This document shows, in pieces, positions 54,594 through 62,653 of a stretch of DNA of 64,000 nucleotides; positions within the stretch are counted from its first letter, which is position 1; the number at the start of each line of letters is the position of its first letter. Both the position numbers and the translations under genes were made by a program. The notes beneath the pieces were generated by a model. It was not told the DNA's origin and ran no database searches. It was given only the letters and a program-made list of their open reading frames with translations. Origin of the DNA: JBBQYA01 sp031412335 (GTDB lineage: Bacteria; Bacteroidota; Bacteroidia; Sphingobacteriales; Sphingobacteriaceae); assembly GCA_031412335.1 (NCBI GenBank), contig JANOCT010000032.1, positions 62,001-126,000 on the forward strand, in the 5' to 3' direction.

Positions 54594-57500
54594 ATGTCAG
54601 AAGACAAATCGATTCGATTAACAAAAGTTGCTAAAGAACTAAACGTAGGGTTTACAACTCTTACCGAATTTCTTGCTAAAAAAGGATTTCAGATTGAAAA
54701 AAATCCTAATGCAAAAATTACGGATGAGATGCATACTGTCCTACTGAAAGAGTATCAGAGCGACAAATTGATTAAAGAAGAATCTGAAAAAATATCAACT
54801 TACAAAGTCCGCAAAGAGGACGAAGAGGAAGAGATTCCGGTAGGTAGAAAAAAATCAGATTTTTATCAGGAAGAAATTCTGATAAAAAATGTGGCGGCTT
54901 TTAATCCACCAATAATCCATAGACAAGAGCCAGTTGTAAAACCAGTTGAGGTTGAAGCTGCTGTTGAAATTATAGAAGAGGTAAAAGTTCCTGAAATAAA
55001 AGAAGTAGTTGTACCTATAGTAGAAATACCTGTAGAACCGATTGCAGTGATTCCAGAGCCAAAACCTGAAATAATTGAAAAAGCTCCAGAAGTAATTGAA
55101 AAAGTTGAGTCACCTATTGAAGAAAAAGTAATAGAATCTACTTCTCCTTCATTAAAAATAGTTGGTAAAATAAATCTGGACGAACTTAACAGCAAAACTA
55201 GACCTGATAAAAAAACACGAGAACAACGCTTACAGGAAGAAGCTGAACAAAAAGCCAATCAAGCTTTAGAAAATGCTAAAAAAGAAATTGTTAGGTTAAA
55301 AGAAGAAGTTAAAGTACAAGTTGAACCTGTTGTAACGGCTAAAGTTGAAGAGGTTATTATTCCAGAGATAAAAGAAACTGAAATAACACCTGAAATAAAG
55401 GCTGATGTACTTGAAATTGCTGAATTAAAAGATGAAACAATACGTGCAAAAGCAGAACAACTAACTGGGCCAAAAATTATTGGGAAAATTGAATTACCAG
55501 AAGCCAGAAAAAAGCAACCGGTTGCAACTTCTTATGCTCAACAAAATGAGCTAGCTCGTAAAAAACGAAAACGGAAAGAGAATCCGCCAAATGCACCGGG
55601 GAATGCTACAAATTCTGGGACACCAGGAACACCAAACCCAAACCCAAATCCGAACCCTAGACCAGCACAAACAGGAGGAGGTAATACGTTTAACAGATCT
55701 GCACCACGACCTGCTTTTGGAAATAAACCAACTTTAGCACCAAGAGGAGTAAAAGCAGAACCAACTGAAAAAGAAATTCAGGATCAAATTAAAACTACTC
55801 TTGCTAGATTAAGTGGAGCTGGTAAATCTGGTAAATTTGCTTCTAGAGCAAAACATCGTAAACAAAAACGTGATGATTTTGCGCAAGGTGCTGAAGATGC
55901 ATTACAAGAAGCAGAAGCACAAAGTAAAACCATTAAAGCAACTGAATTTGTAACGGTAAACGAACTGTCTAAATTAATGGATGTTTCGGTAACACAAATT
56001 ATTTCAACTTGTATGAGTTTGGGTATGTTTGTGTCTATTAATCAACGACTTGATGCTGAAACCCTTTCAATCGTAGCTGAAGAATTCGGATATAAAGTAG
56101 AATTCATTTCTCTTGACCTTCAAGAAAATATTGAAGAACATGTAGATACTGAAGAAGAATTAATTGACCGTGCACCAATTGTGACCGTAATGGGACACGT
56201 AGATCATGGTAAAACTTCATTGTTGGATTACGTGCGAAAAGCAAATGTAATATCAGGTGAGGCAGGAGGAATAACTCAGCATATTGGTGCTTACGAAGTT
56301 ATATTAGATAATGGTAAAAAAATCGCATTCTTGGATACTCCTGGTCACGAGGCATTTACAGCCATGCGTGCCCGTGGAGCCAAAGTAACAGATATAGTAA
56401 TTGTTGTAATTGCTGCTGATGATAGTGTGATGCCACAAACGGTAGAAGCAATTAATCATGCGCAAGCTGCAGGTGTACCTATTGTATTTGCGTTTAACAA
56501 AATTGATAAACCAGGTGCTAATGCAGATAAAGTGCGTGAGCAATTATCTGTTATGAATATTTTGGTTGAAGAATGGGGTGGTAAATATCAAACACAAGAA
56601 ATTTCTGCAAAAACAGGTTTGAATATCGAACTTTTATTAGAGAAAGTATTACTGGAAGCAGAATTATTGGAATTAAAAGCAAATCCTGATAAGCGTGCAA
56701 TTGGAACAGTAATAGAATCGGCTTTAGATAAAGGACGAGGAATTGTAACTACCGTTTTGGTACAGTCTGGAACGCTAAAAGTTGGAGATCCAATCCTTGC
56801 AGGTTGCTATAGCGGAAGAGTAAAAGCATTATTTAATGAACGTGGACAGAAAGTAAATCAAGTTGGACCATCTTCTCCAGTTTTAGTATTAGGTATGCAA
56901 GGTTCTCCACAAGCTGGAGATAAATTTACAGGAATGGAAAGTGAAGTTGAAGCTCGAGAAATTTCTACAAAAAGATTGCAACTTCAACGTGAACAGGGAA
57001 TAAGAACTCAAAAGCATATAACACTGGACGAAATTGGACGTCGATTAGCAATTGGTAACTTTAAAGAGCTAAACATTATTGTAAAAGGTGATGTGGACGG
57101 ATCTATTGAAGCATTAGCCGATTCATTGTTAAAATTATCGACTACTGAAATTCAAATAAATGTATTACATAAATCAGTTGGTCAAATAACTGAATCAGAT
57201 GTTTTACTTGCGTCAGCATCTGATGCAATAATTATTGGTTTCCAAGTAAGACCTTCATTAAATGCTAGAAAATTAGCTGAACAAGAACAAATAGATATTC
57301 GATTGTATAGCATTATTTATGATGCCATTAATGAAATTAAATCGGCTATGGAAGGAATGCTTTCTCCTGTATACGAAGAGAAAATTGTTGCAAACGTTGA
57401 AATTCGTGAAGTATTTAAAATTACTAAAGTGGGTACAATTGCAGGATGTATGGTATTGGATGGTAAAATTACCAGAAATAGCAAAGTACGGGTAGTAAGA

Positions 57501-57674
57501 GATGGTGTGGTAATTCATACTGGAGAACTTGCTTCGCTTAAACGTTTCAAAGATGATGTAAAAGAAGTAGCAACAGGGTATGAATGTGGACTTAACATCG
57601 AAAAATTCAATGATATAAAAGAAGGTGATATTGTGGAAGCTTACGAACAGGTAGAAGTTAAACGAAAGTTATAA
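54594..57674 (+). CDS. infB: Translation initiation factor IF-2
   Basis: 1026 aa. IF-2 places initiator tRNA on the 30S subunit. Residues 1-60 are the small IF2N domain (IRLTKVAKELNVGFTTLTEFLAKKG). Residues about 75-400 are a low-complexity Glu/Val/Pro/Lys region (with a PNPNPNPNPRP run). The GTPase domain begins with G1 GHVDHGKT at 534-541, then DTPGHEAFTAMRARG and NKIDKPGA, and the EF-Tu-like domains II-IV follow. It lies 126 nt after nusA. No tRNA or rbfA gene is next to it. Confidence 0.98.
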   Translation: MSEDKSIRLTKVAKELNVGFTTLTEFLAKKGFQIEKNPNAKITDEMHTVLLKEYQSDKLIKEESEKISTYKVRKEDEEEEIPVGRKKSDFYQEEILIKNVAAFNPPIIHRQEPVVKPVEVEAAVEIIEEVKVPEIKEVVVPIVEIPVEPIAVIPEPKPEIIEKAPEVIEKVESPIEEKVIESTSPSLKIVGKINLDELNSKTRPDKKTREQRLQEEAEQKANQALENAKKEIVRLKEEVKVQVEPVVTAKVEEVIIPEIKETEITPEIKADVLEIAELKDETIRAKAEQLTGPKIIGKIELPEARKKQPVATSYAQQNELARKKRKRKENPPNAPGNATNSGTPGTPNPNPNPNPRPAQTGGGNTFNRSAPRPAFGNKPTLAPRGVKAEPTEKEIQDQIKTTLARLSGAGKSGKFASRAKHRKQKRDDFAQGAEDALQEAEAQSKTIKATEFVTVNELSKLMDVSVTQIISTCMSLGMFVSINQRLDAETLSIVAEEFGYKVEFISLDLQENIEEHVDTEEELIDRAPIVTVMGHVDHGKTSLLDYVRKANVISGEAGGITQHIGAYEVILDNGKKIAFLDTPGHEAFTAMRARGAKVTDIVIVVIAADDSVMPQTVEAINHAQAAGVPIVFAFNKIDKPGANADKVREQLSVMNILVEEWGGKYQTQEISAKTGLNIELLLEKVLLEAELLELKANPDKRAIGTVIESALDKGRGIVTTVLVQSGTLKVGDPILAGCYSGRVKALFNERGQKVNQVGPSSPVLVLGMQGSPQAGDKFTGMESEVEAREISTKRLQLQREQGIRTQKHITLDEIGRRLAIGNFKELNIIVKGDVDGSIEALADSLLKLSTTEIQINVLHKSVGQITESDVLLASASDAIIIGFQVRPSLNARKLAEQEQIDIRLYSIIYDAINEIKSAMEGMLSPVYEEKIVANVEIREVFKITKVGTIAGCMVLDGKITRNSKVRVVRDGVVIHTGELASLKRFKDDVKEVATGYECGLNIEKFNDIKEGDIVEAYEQVEVKRKL

Positions 57675-57692
57675 CCCTTAATTTAATAGAAT

Positions 57693-57728
57693 AAAAGGCT
57701 TTTCATATAAATTGAAAAGCCTTTTTTA
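57693..57728. terminator. Strong terminator after infB
   Basis: AAAAGGCTTTTCA (57693-57705) pairs with TGAAAAGCCTTTT (57713-57725) around a 7-nt loop, followed by T. It lies between convergent infB and the glycan-cluster ligase, and can work in both directions. Confidence 0.88.
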
Positions 57729-57741
57729 TGATAAAGAAATA

Positions 57742-58980
57742 CTAATCCCAACAAATAAATAAATAGCTATAAAAAAACATAATAAGATTAAGACCAGTTT
57801 GTAGCCCTAAAACTGTATCAACCATAAAAACAGATGCTATAATTGAAATGAAATAAATAAGTTTATAATTATTTATTTTAATACCATAGATAAAAGGCTT
57901 AAAAATAAACCAACAGAAAACTATAAATCCAAGTATCCCATAACACGTTGCGTAATAAATATATTGGTTGTGAATTAATACCCAATTATCTTTTATAAGT
58001 CCAAAATCTTTAATCGTATATTGTTTTTCCATTTCAGTTTCTAAATCTGCTGGAGAAATTCCTATTAACCAATTCCTTTTAAATATTGAATACGCGGTTT
58101 CCCAAGCTGCAAAACGTTGAGATATAGAATAGTAATTTATATCTTGACCATTTTTATATCTCATTAAATCTGCGGTTGTATTATTCATACGTTGCTGAAT
58201 GGATGGAATGAATTTAATTGCAGAAACTGGAATAATTATTAATCCTAAAAATAAAAAAACACCAACTAAATACTTCTTTTGTTGAATAATTAGAAAAACG
58301 ATTTCCAATAAAATAGTGAGATAAAGTGCTAAAAGTCCTGTGCGGAACGCAAAAATATGCAAACCTGCAAAAAGAAAAAGAAAAGAGAAATAGATATACC
58401 CTTTCTCTAACTTAGATAATTGCTTATCATTCTTTAAAATATCATAACAGAAAAAAATACCTAACGCTAATAAAATACCGAGATGTATATGAAACAATCC
58501 TCCAAAACCTTGGATGTTTTTACTTTCTTCAATTCGATTATTATAATAAGAAAAATTAGAATAATAGTCGAAAAGCGTTAACAAAACAACTAAATTGAGG
58601 CAAAAAAAGAAAAAATAGAAAATAAATTTTTTATGCTTTTCTGGAATTCCTTTGAAAAAAGAAAAACAAAAAGGAAAAATAAACATGGGCAAATTTTTAA
58701 GAAATAAATTGCCCCACGACTTTAAATCATCTGAAATAATAATGGACAAAAGGAGCAAAAAAAATAAAGAAGCGGGAACTATTGCTTTCCTAAATGAAAC
58801 AATATCTTTTGCAATTTTAAAAAAATCAGGATTGATGAAACAGGCTAATAACATAACCCCAGGGCTAATACTTAAAAGTGCTCTAGAAAAAAATTCGCCA
58901 ATAAAAAAAAATGATATTGATAAATAAAATAATCCAATTGATATTTCTCTTTTATTAATAATCTTGTTTATTTTTTCCAC
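57742..58980 (-). CDS. O-antigen ligase-family / polymerase-like membrane protein
   Basis: 412 aa with at least ten hydrophobic segments. The pattern of a long periplasmic loop (FIPSIQQRMNNTTADLMRY... to LETEMEKQYTIKDFG) followed by LIHNQYIYYATCYGILGFIVF matches the Wzy_C (O-antigen ligase) family, whose conserved HNxY-type histidine is in LIHNQYI. It would join or polymerise surface glycans. It overlaps the GT9 gene by 13 bp and is the last gene of the cluster. Confidence 0.82.
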   Translation of the reverse strand: MEKINKIINKREISIGLFYLSISFFFIGEFFSRALLSISPGVMLLACFINPDFFKIAKDIVSFRKAIVPASLFFLLLLSIIISDDLKSWGNLFLKNLPMFIFPFCFSFFKGIPEKHKKFIFYFFFFCLNLVVLLTLFDYYSNFSYYNNRIEESKNIQGFGGLFHIHLGILLALGIFFCYDILKNDKQLSKLEKGYIYFSFLFLFAGLHIFAFRTGLLALYLTILLEIVFLIIQQKKYLVGVFLFLGLIIIPVSAIKFIPSIQQRMNNTTADLMRYKNGQDINYYSISQRFAAWETAYSIFKRNWLIGISPADLETEMEKQYTIKDFGLIKDNWVLIHNQYIYYATCYGILGFIVFCWFIFKPFIYGIKINNYKLIYFISIIASVFMVDTVLGLQTGLNLIMFFYSYLFICWD

Positions 58981-59990
58981 GTTTTTATTTTTTCTAAAAC
59001 CACTTCCGGACTAATTAGATCCATACATTCACATTTACTAATATCTTTCTTACATTTTCCACATTCTTTTTCAGACACTACAAAATCTGCTTTTGGGCCT
59101 AATGGAGCCCATCTTTTGGGAAAAATAGGCTTTATTGGAGGATATAAACCTAAAGTGTTTTTTCCTAACGATGCTGAAATATGCAAAGGTCCTGTACTTG
59201 CAGCTATTAAGCCATCTGCTGAATTAATAAAAGAAATAAATTCTATTAAATTCATTTTTCCAGTCAGATCTGAAATATGAGTTGGTAAGTTATTAATCCA
59301 ACTATTTACTTCAATATCATCGGTTTTAATTCCCGAAATGAAAATTTTAAACTCTTTTTCGGGTAATAAATCAATTAATTTTCGATAATTGTCTAAACTC
59401 CATTCCCTTGCACTTCCATTAGATTTAGGATGTAAAATTAGATTAAACTTATTTGAATCTAATAAAACTGCTAATCTCTCAGGGAAATTTTTTATTATAT
59501 CTAATAAAATATCTTTAGAAATTTCCTTTACTGTCAAGAATTTATAAATTCCCATTCCTTCCAATAATTTTAAATTTAATTGGGCTTCGTGTAGATCAGA
59601 ATTTTTTCTACTTAACGAAACTAATTTAGTGCAATACAACCAATGATACCAACGATTTTTAGTTCCAATTCGTAGCGGTATCCCTGCTTTACCAGCTAAT
59701 ATGGCAATTTTTCTATTTGGATAAACATGAATAATTACATCATAATTTCCCAATTTTAATTGCTCAACTTGCTCATTTATTGGCAATAAAACAAGTGAAT
59801 CATAATTCAAAAAACAATCTATAAAGGAGCATGAATTAATAATGGCTTCGGTATATGTTTTACCTAAAAATGTTAAAGTAGAATTTTCTTTTCCATACAA
59901 ATCCTTAATTACCTTGCACATAGGTAATGTTAAAACAACATCCCCAATAGCATCTGTTCTACTAATCAGAATTTTTATTTTTTCAGACAT
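58968..59990 (-). CDS. Glycosyltransferase family 9 (ADP-heptose:LPS heptosyltransferase-like)
   Basis: 340 aa. KILISRTDAIGDVVLTLPMCKVIKD (residues 4-28) is the GT9 N-terminal motif, and LHPKSNGSAREWSLDNYRKLI near 190 and AASTGPLHISASLGKNTLGLYPP near 255 are the donor-binding segments. The C-terminus has a Cys cluster (CGKCKKDISKCECMD). It overlaps the neighbours by 8 and 13 bp. Probably adds heptose or another sugar to the LPS core. An ADP-heptose-forming enzyme-like protein is encoded by rfaE2 at 45600-46097. Confidence 0.92.
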   Translation of the reverse strand: MSEKIKILISRTDAIGDVVLTLPMCKVIKDLYGKENSTLTFLGKTYTEAIINSCSFIDCFLNYDSLVLLPINEQVEQLKLGNYDVIIHVYPNRKIAILAGKAGIPLRIGTKNRWYHWLYCTKLVSLSRKNSDLHEAQLNLKLLEGMGIYKFLTVKEISKDILLDIIKNFPERLAVLLDSNKFNLILHPKSNGSAREWSLDNYRKLIDLLPEKEFKIFISGIKTDDIEVNSWINNLPTHISDLTGKMNLIEFISFINSADGLIAASTGPLHISASLGKNTLGLYPPIKPIFPKRWAPLGPKADFVVSEKECGKCKKDISKCECMDLISPEVVLEKIKTWKK

Positions 59991-60747
59991 TTTTAAATAG
60001 TTCCTCAGCTTTTTTATATTTTATAAATACTGCTTCGGCTGAATGTTTTGCAATTCTTAATCCATATTTCCCGTCAAGAAATCCAGTTTTTAAAATATAA
60101 TCCCTGAAAAACTTAAATGCTGGTTTAATATAAAAATGAAACAAATTTGGTTTATTACCCGATTTGTAAATAATTTTAGCTTGTATATCGGTAAAATTTT
60201 GAATTTGATTTATGTGATCTTGCTCAGTGTAATAGGAATAATGTAGAAGATCGCCGTTTAATCTAATTTTATTCTTAGGATTAATTAAGCTTAGTTCTTC
60301 ATGTATCATTTCTCCGATCCATTTACTTTTATTTCTGTCAAACAGTCTGATTTTCCGATCGGGATACCAGCCACTATGTTTTACCCAATGACCGCAATAA
60401 TTAGTTAATCGATTAAATTCATATCCATCATACACCCAATTTTCTTTTACTTTAAGTATTGAATTTTTTAACGTTTCCGACAATTCTTCATCTGCGTCCA
60501 ACGAAAGAATAATGTTGTTTGAAGCAGATTGATTGGCAAAATTCTTTTGTTCTACATATCCTAAAAAATTTTGATGGATAAATTTAGCTCCGGTTTTTAA
60601 AACAATTTCTTTTGTTTTATCTGTTGATCCAGAATCTATTACAATTATTTCATCAGCAATATCCTGAACAGATTGTAAACATCTTAAAATATTTTTTTCC
60701 TCATTATACGTTATTACAACTACAGAAATTTGAACTGGATTATTCAT
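59983..60747 (-). CDS. Glycosyltransferase family 2 (LPS core type)
   Basis: 254 aa. GT-A fold: SVVVITYNEEKNILRCLQSV (residues 8-27), EIIVIDSGSTDKTKEI near 40, and LSLDADEELSETL (DxD-type) near 80. The segment GYEFNRLTNYCGHWVKHSGWYPDRKIRLFDR near 120 is typical of the WaaE/KdtX-like group that adds a glucose to the LPS inner core. It overlaps the GT9 gene by 8 bp and begins 18 nt after the next upstream glycosyltransferase. Confidence 0.92.
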   Translation of the reverse strand: MNNPVQISVVVITYNEEKNILRCLQSVQDIADEIIVIDSGSTDKTKEIVLKTGAKFIHQNFLGYVEQKNFANQSASNNIILSLDADEELSETLKNSILKVKENWVYDGYEFNRLTNYCGHWVKHSGWYPDRKIRLFDRNKSKWIGEMIHEELSLINPKNKIRLNGDLLHYSYYTEQDHINQIQNFTDIQAKIIYKSGNKPNLFHFYIKPAFKFFRDYILKTGFLDGKYGLRIAKHSAEAVFIKYKKAEELFKNV

Positions 60748-60765
60748 TTAATTTTCGAAAAATAG

Positions 60766-61632
60766 TTAAAACCGGTAGTTTTTATATTCACCAATTCGAT
60801 ATCCGCTTATATTTTCTATCCACTTACTTATTTTATATTTTAATTTCAATTTATTTTTAGTTGGATCTAATTTAAATTTCCAATTCATTGCATCTATTCT
60901 TTTTCTCATTACTTCTGGGTGTTGGCTTTCAAATCTTTCAACTCCATCTACGTTCGAATAGTCAAACTCATCTACTTCTGGAATATTCTGTTTTATCCAG
61001 TTATCATCATGCCATAATTTGTTAAATGTTTTAGCTTTCTCTTGTTGTGCTTTTGGGGGTTTCACCCAACCGTAATGGTAAATAAATGCATCAATCGCTT
61101 TAACTTTTAATTTTTTTCCGTCTTTTCTAAATCCTTGAGCATCTCGGTATGAGCGGATATTTTTATCATTCCTAATAATTCTAATTTCTTTCCGATACCA
61201 ACGTTTAGATGTTCCTACAAAATCATACGATCCATAAAAATGAAGGTAATTAAAAAGTAACCCTTCAATTTTTTTTTCTTGAAGGTTTTCCTCCATTGCC
61301 TTCCAAACTATTGGAATATATTTTTCGTGCAAACACTCATCTCCTTGAATGTAAAAACACCAATCTGCATCTGGCGAAATTGCGTCCATTGCTTTATTAG
61401 TTTCTTCGCGAAGTACTTTTCCACCTTCCCGTAATGAATCGTCCCAAACAGTATGAACAATTTTTATTTTTGCTGAATTTATATTTTCGATCAAACGTAA
61501 TGTTTCATCATCCGATTGGCCAACTGCTACAATAAATTCATTACACAAGGGTAACACAGAATTAATGGCTTCCACAATCGGGTAATCGTATTTTATTGCA
61601 TTACGGATAAAAGTGAAACCACTAACAATCAT
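60766..61632 (-). CDS. Glycosyltransferase family 2-like protein
   Basis: 288 aa. FTFIRNAIKYDYPIVEAINSVLPLCNEFIVAVGQSDDETL (GT-A start) and DADWCFYIQGDECLHEKY (DxD-like, near residue 88) identify a GT2-type enzyme. The C-terminal half is basic and unrecognised, with KRWYRKEIRIIRNDKN near 142. It is the first gene of the four-gene glycan unit and is divergent from meaB. Confidence 0.85.
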   Translation of the reverse strand: MIVSGFTFIRNAIKYDYPIVEAINSVLPLCNEFIVAVGQSDDETLRLIENINSAKIKIVHTVWDDSLREGGKVLREETNKAMDAISPDADWCFYIQGDECLHEKYIPIVWKAMEENLQEKKIEGLLFNYLHFYGSYDFVGTSKRWYRKEIRIIRNDKNIRSYRDAQGFRKDGKKLKVKAIDAFIYHYGWVKPPKAQQEKAKTFNKLWHDDNWIKQNIPEVDEFDYSNVDGVERFESQHPEVMRKRIDAMNWKFKLDPTKNKLKLKYKISKWIENISGYRIGEYKNYRF

Positions 61633-61684
61633 GTATTAAAATTTGTATGTATTGAATTGATCGAAACTATTGAAATATATTGAA

Positions 61685-61714
61685 TTTGCAGACCCATTAA
61701 AAGCAATAATTTTG
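61685..61714 (+). promoter_or_regulatory. Promoter of meaB
   Basis: TTTG at 61685-61688 and TAATTTTG at 61707-61714, 18 nt apart, form a full -33/-7 pair. The meaB ATG is 32 nt after the -7 element. Confidence 0.65.
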
Positions 61715-61746
61715 TGTTTATTGCTTACAAGAATTAATAACAACAA

Positions 61747-62643
61747 ATGGACATTTCCTTGCTGAAAAACCAACTCATAAACGGCGATACAAAAGCCTTA
61801 GCAAGAGCAATTTCTCTTGTTGAAAATGAGGTTTTGGGTTATGTTGAGTTGATGAAAAACTTGAAAAGCAATGTTAATATTCCTGTTATTGGTATTACTG
61901 GTCCGCCAGGTGCAGGCAAAAGCACATTATTGAATCAGCTATTAACTCATTATACCAATCAAGGAAAAAATATTGGAGTATTAGCAGTCGACCCCACGTC
62001 TCCGTTCAATTTCGGATCATTGCTCGGAGATAGAATTAGAATGGCTAAGCATTTTAACAATGATCATGTTTTTATTCGTTCCCTAGCTACCAGAGGTTCT
62101 TTAGGTGGTTTGTCTGAAAAAGTGGTAGAAATTATTGAAGTAATGAAAGCTGCAAATTTTGATTTGATTATTGTAGAAACTGTAGGTGTTGGGCAATCTG
62201 AGGTAGAAATTGCTGGATTGGCAGACATTACTTTGGTGGTTTTGGTTCCAGAATCTGGCGATGAAATTCAGAATATAAAATCAGGATTAATGGAAATCGC
62301 TGATATTTTTGTAGTAAACAAAGCTGATAGAGCGGGAGCAGATTTATTTACAGCAAACCTCCAAAAATTATTAAGCCATAAAAGCGATGGTAGCATAACT
62401 CCAATAATAAAAACTATTGCTGAGCAGAATGTTGGAATTAATGAACTAGCGTTAGCTATTAATAATTTTAGCCAAACTGACAACCTTGAGCGAAAAGTTC
62501 AGCTCTTAACAGATAAAGCATTGAGATTGATCGCTAGAAAAAAAATGAAATCAGTCGATTTTTCTACTTTGAAAACTAGCATCGAAAAAGGACTTACAAA
62601 CGGCTCGTTAAATTTGTATGAGTTGGTTGAAAATTACCAATAA
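61747..62643 (+). CDS. meaB: Methylmalonyl-CoA mutase-associated GTPase MeaB
   Basis: 298 aa. MeaB (ArgK/MMAA) guards methylmalonyl-CoA mutase and helps reload adenosylcobalamin. The P-loop GITGPPGAGKSTLLNQL is near residue 50; VDPTSPFNFGSLLGDRIRM near 80, RGSLGGLSEKVVEIIEVM near 117, ETVGVGQSEVEIAGLADITLVV near 145 and NKADRAGAD near 193 are diagnostic. The mutase itself is not in the window. A propionate / branched-chain pathway use is inferred. Confidence 0.96.
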   Translation: MDISLLKNQLINGDTKALARAISLVENEVLGYVELMKNLKSNVNIPVIGITGPPGAGKSTLLNQLLTHYTNQGKNIGVLAVDPTSPFNFGSLLGDRIRMAKHFNNDHVFIRSLATRGSLGGLSEKVVEIIEVMKAANFDLIIVETVGVGQSEVEIAGLADITLVVLVPESGDEIQNIKSGLMEIADIFVVNKADRAGADLFTANLQKLLSHKSDGSITPIIKTIAEQNVGINELALAINNFSQTDNLERKVQLLTDKALRLIARKKMKSVDFSTLKTSIEKGLTNGSLNLYELVENYQ

Positions 62644-62653
62644 ACTCAACCTA

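Noticed and set aside
54866..55258. A 130-codon Ser/Thr/Ile-rich ORF antisense to the infB linker
   Set aside because: It is the mirror of the Glu/Val/Pro-rich low-complexity part of IF-2; no independent support.
58652..58927. A plus-strand Lys-rich ORF inside the O-antigen ligase gene
   Set aside because: It is antisense to a membrane-segment coding region with no own promoter or family match.
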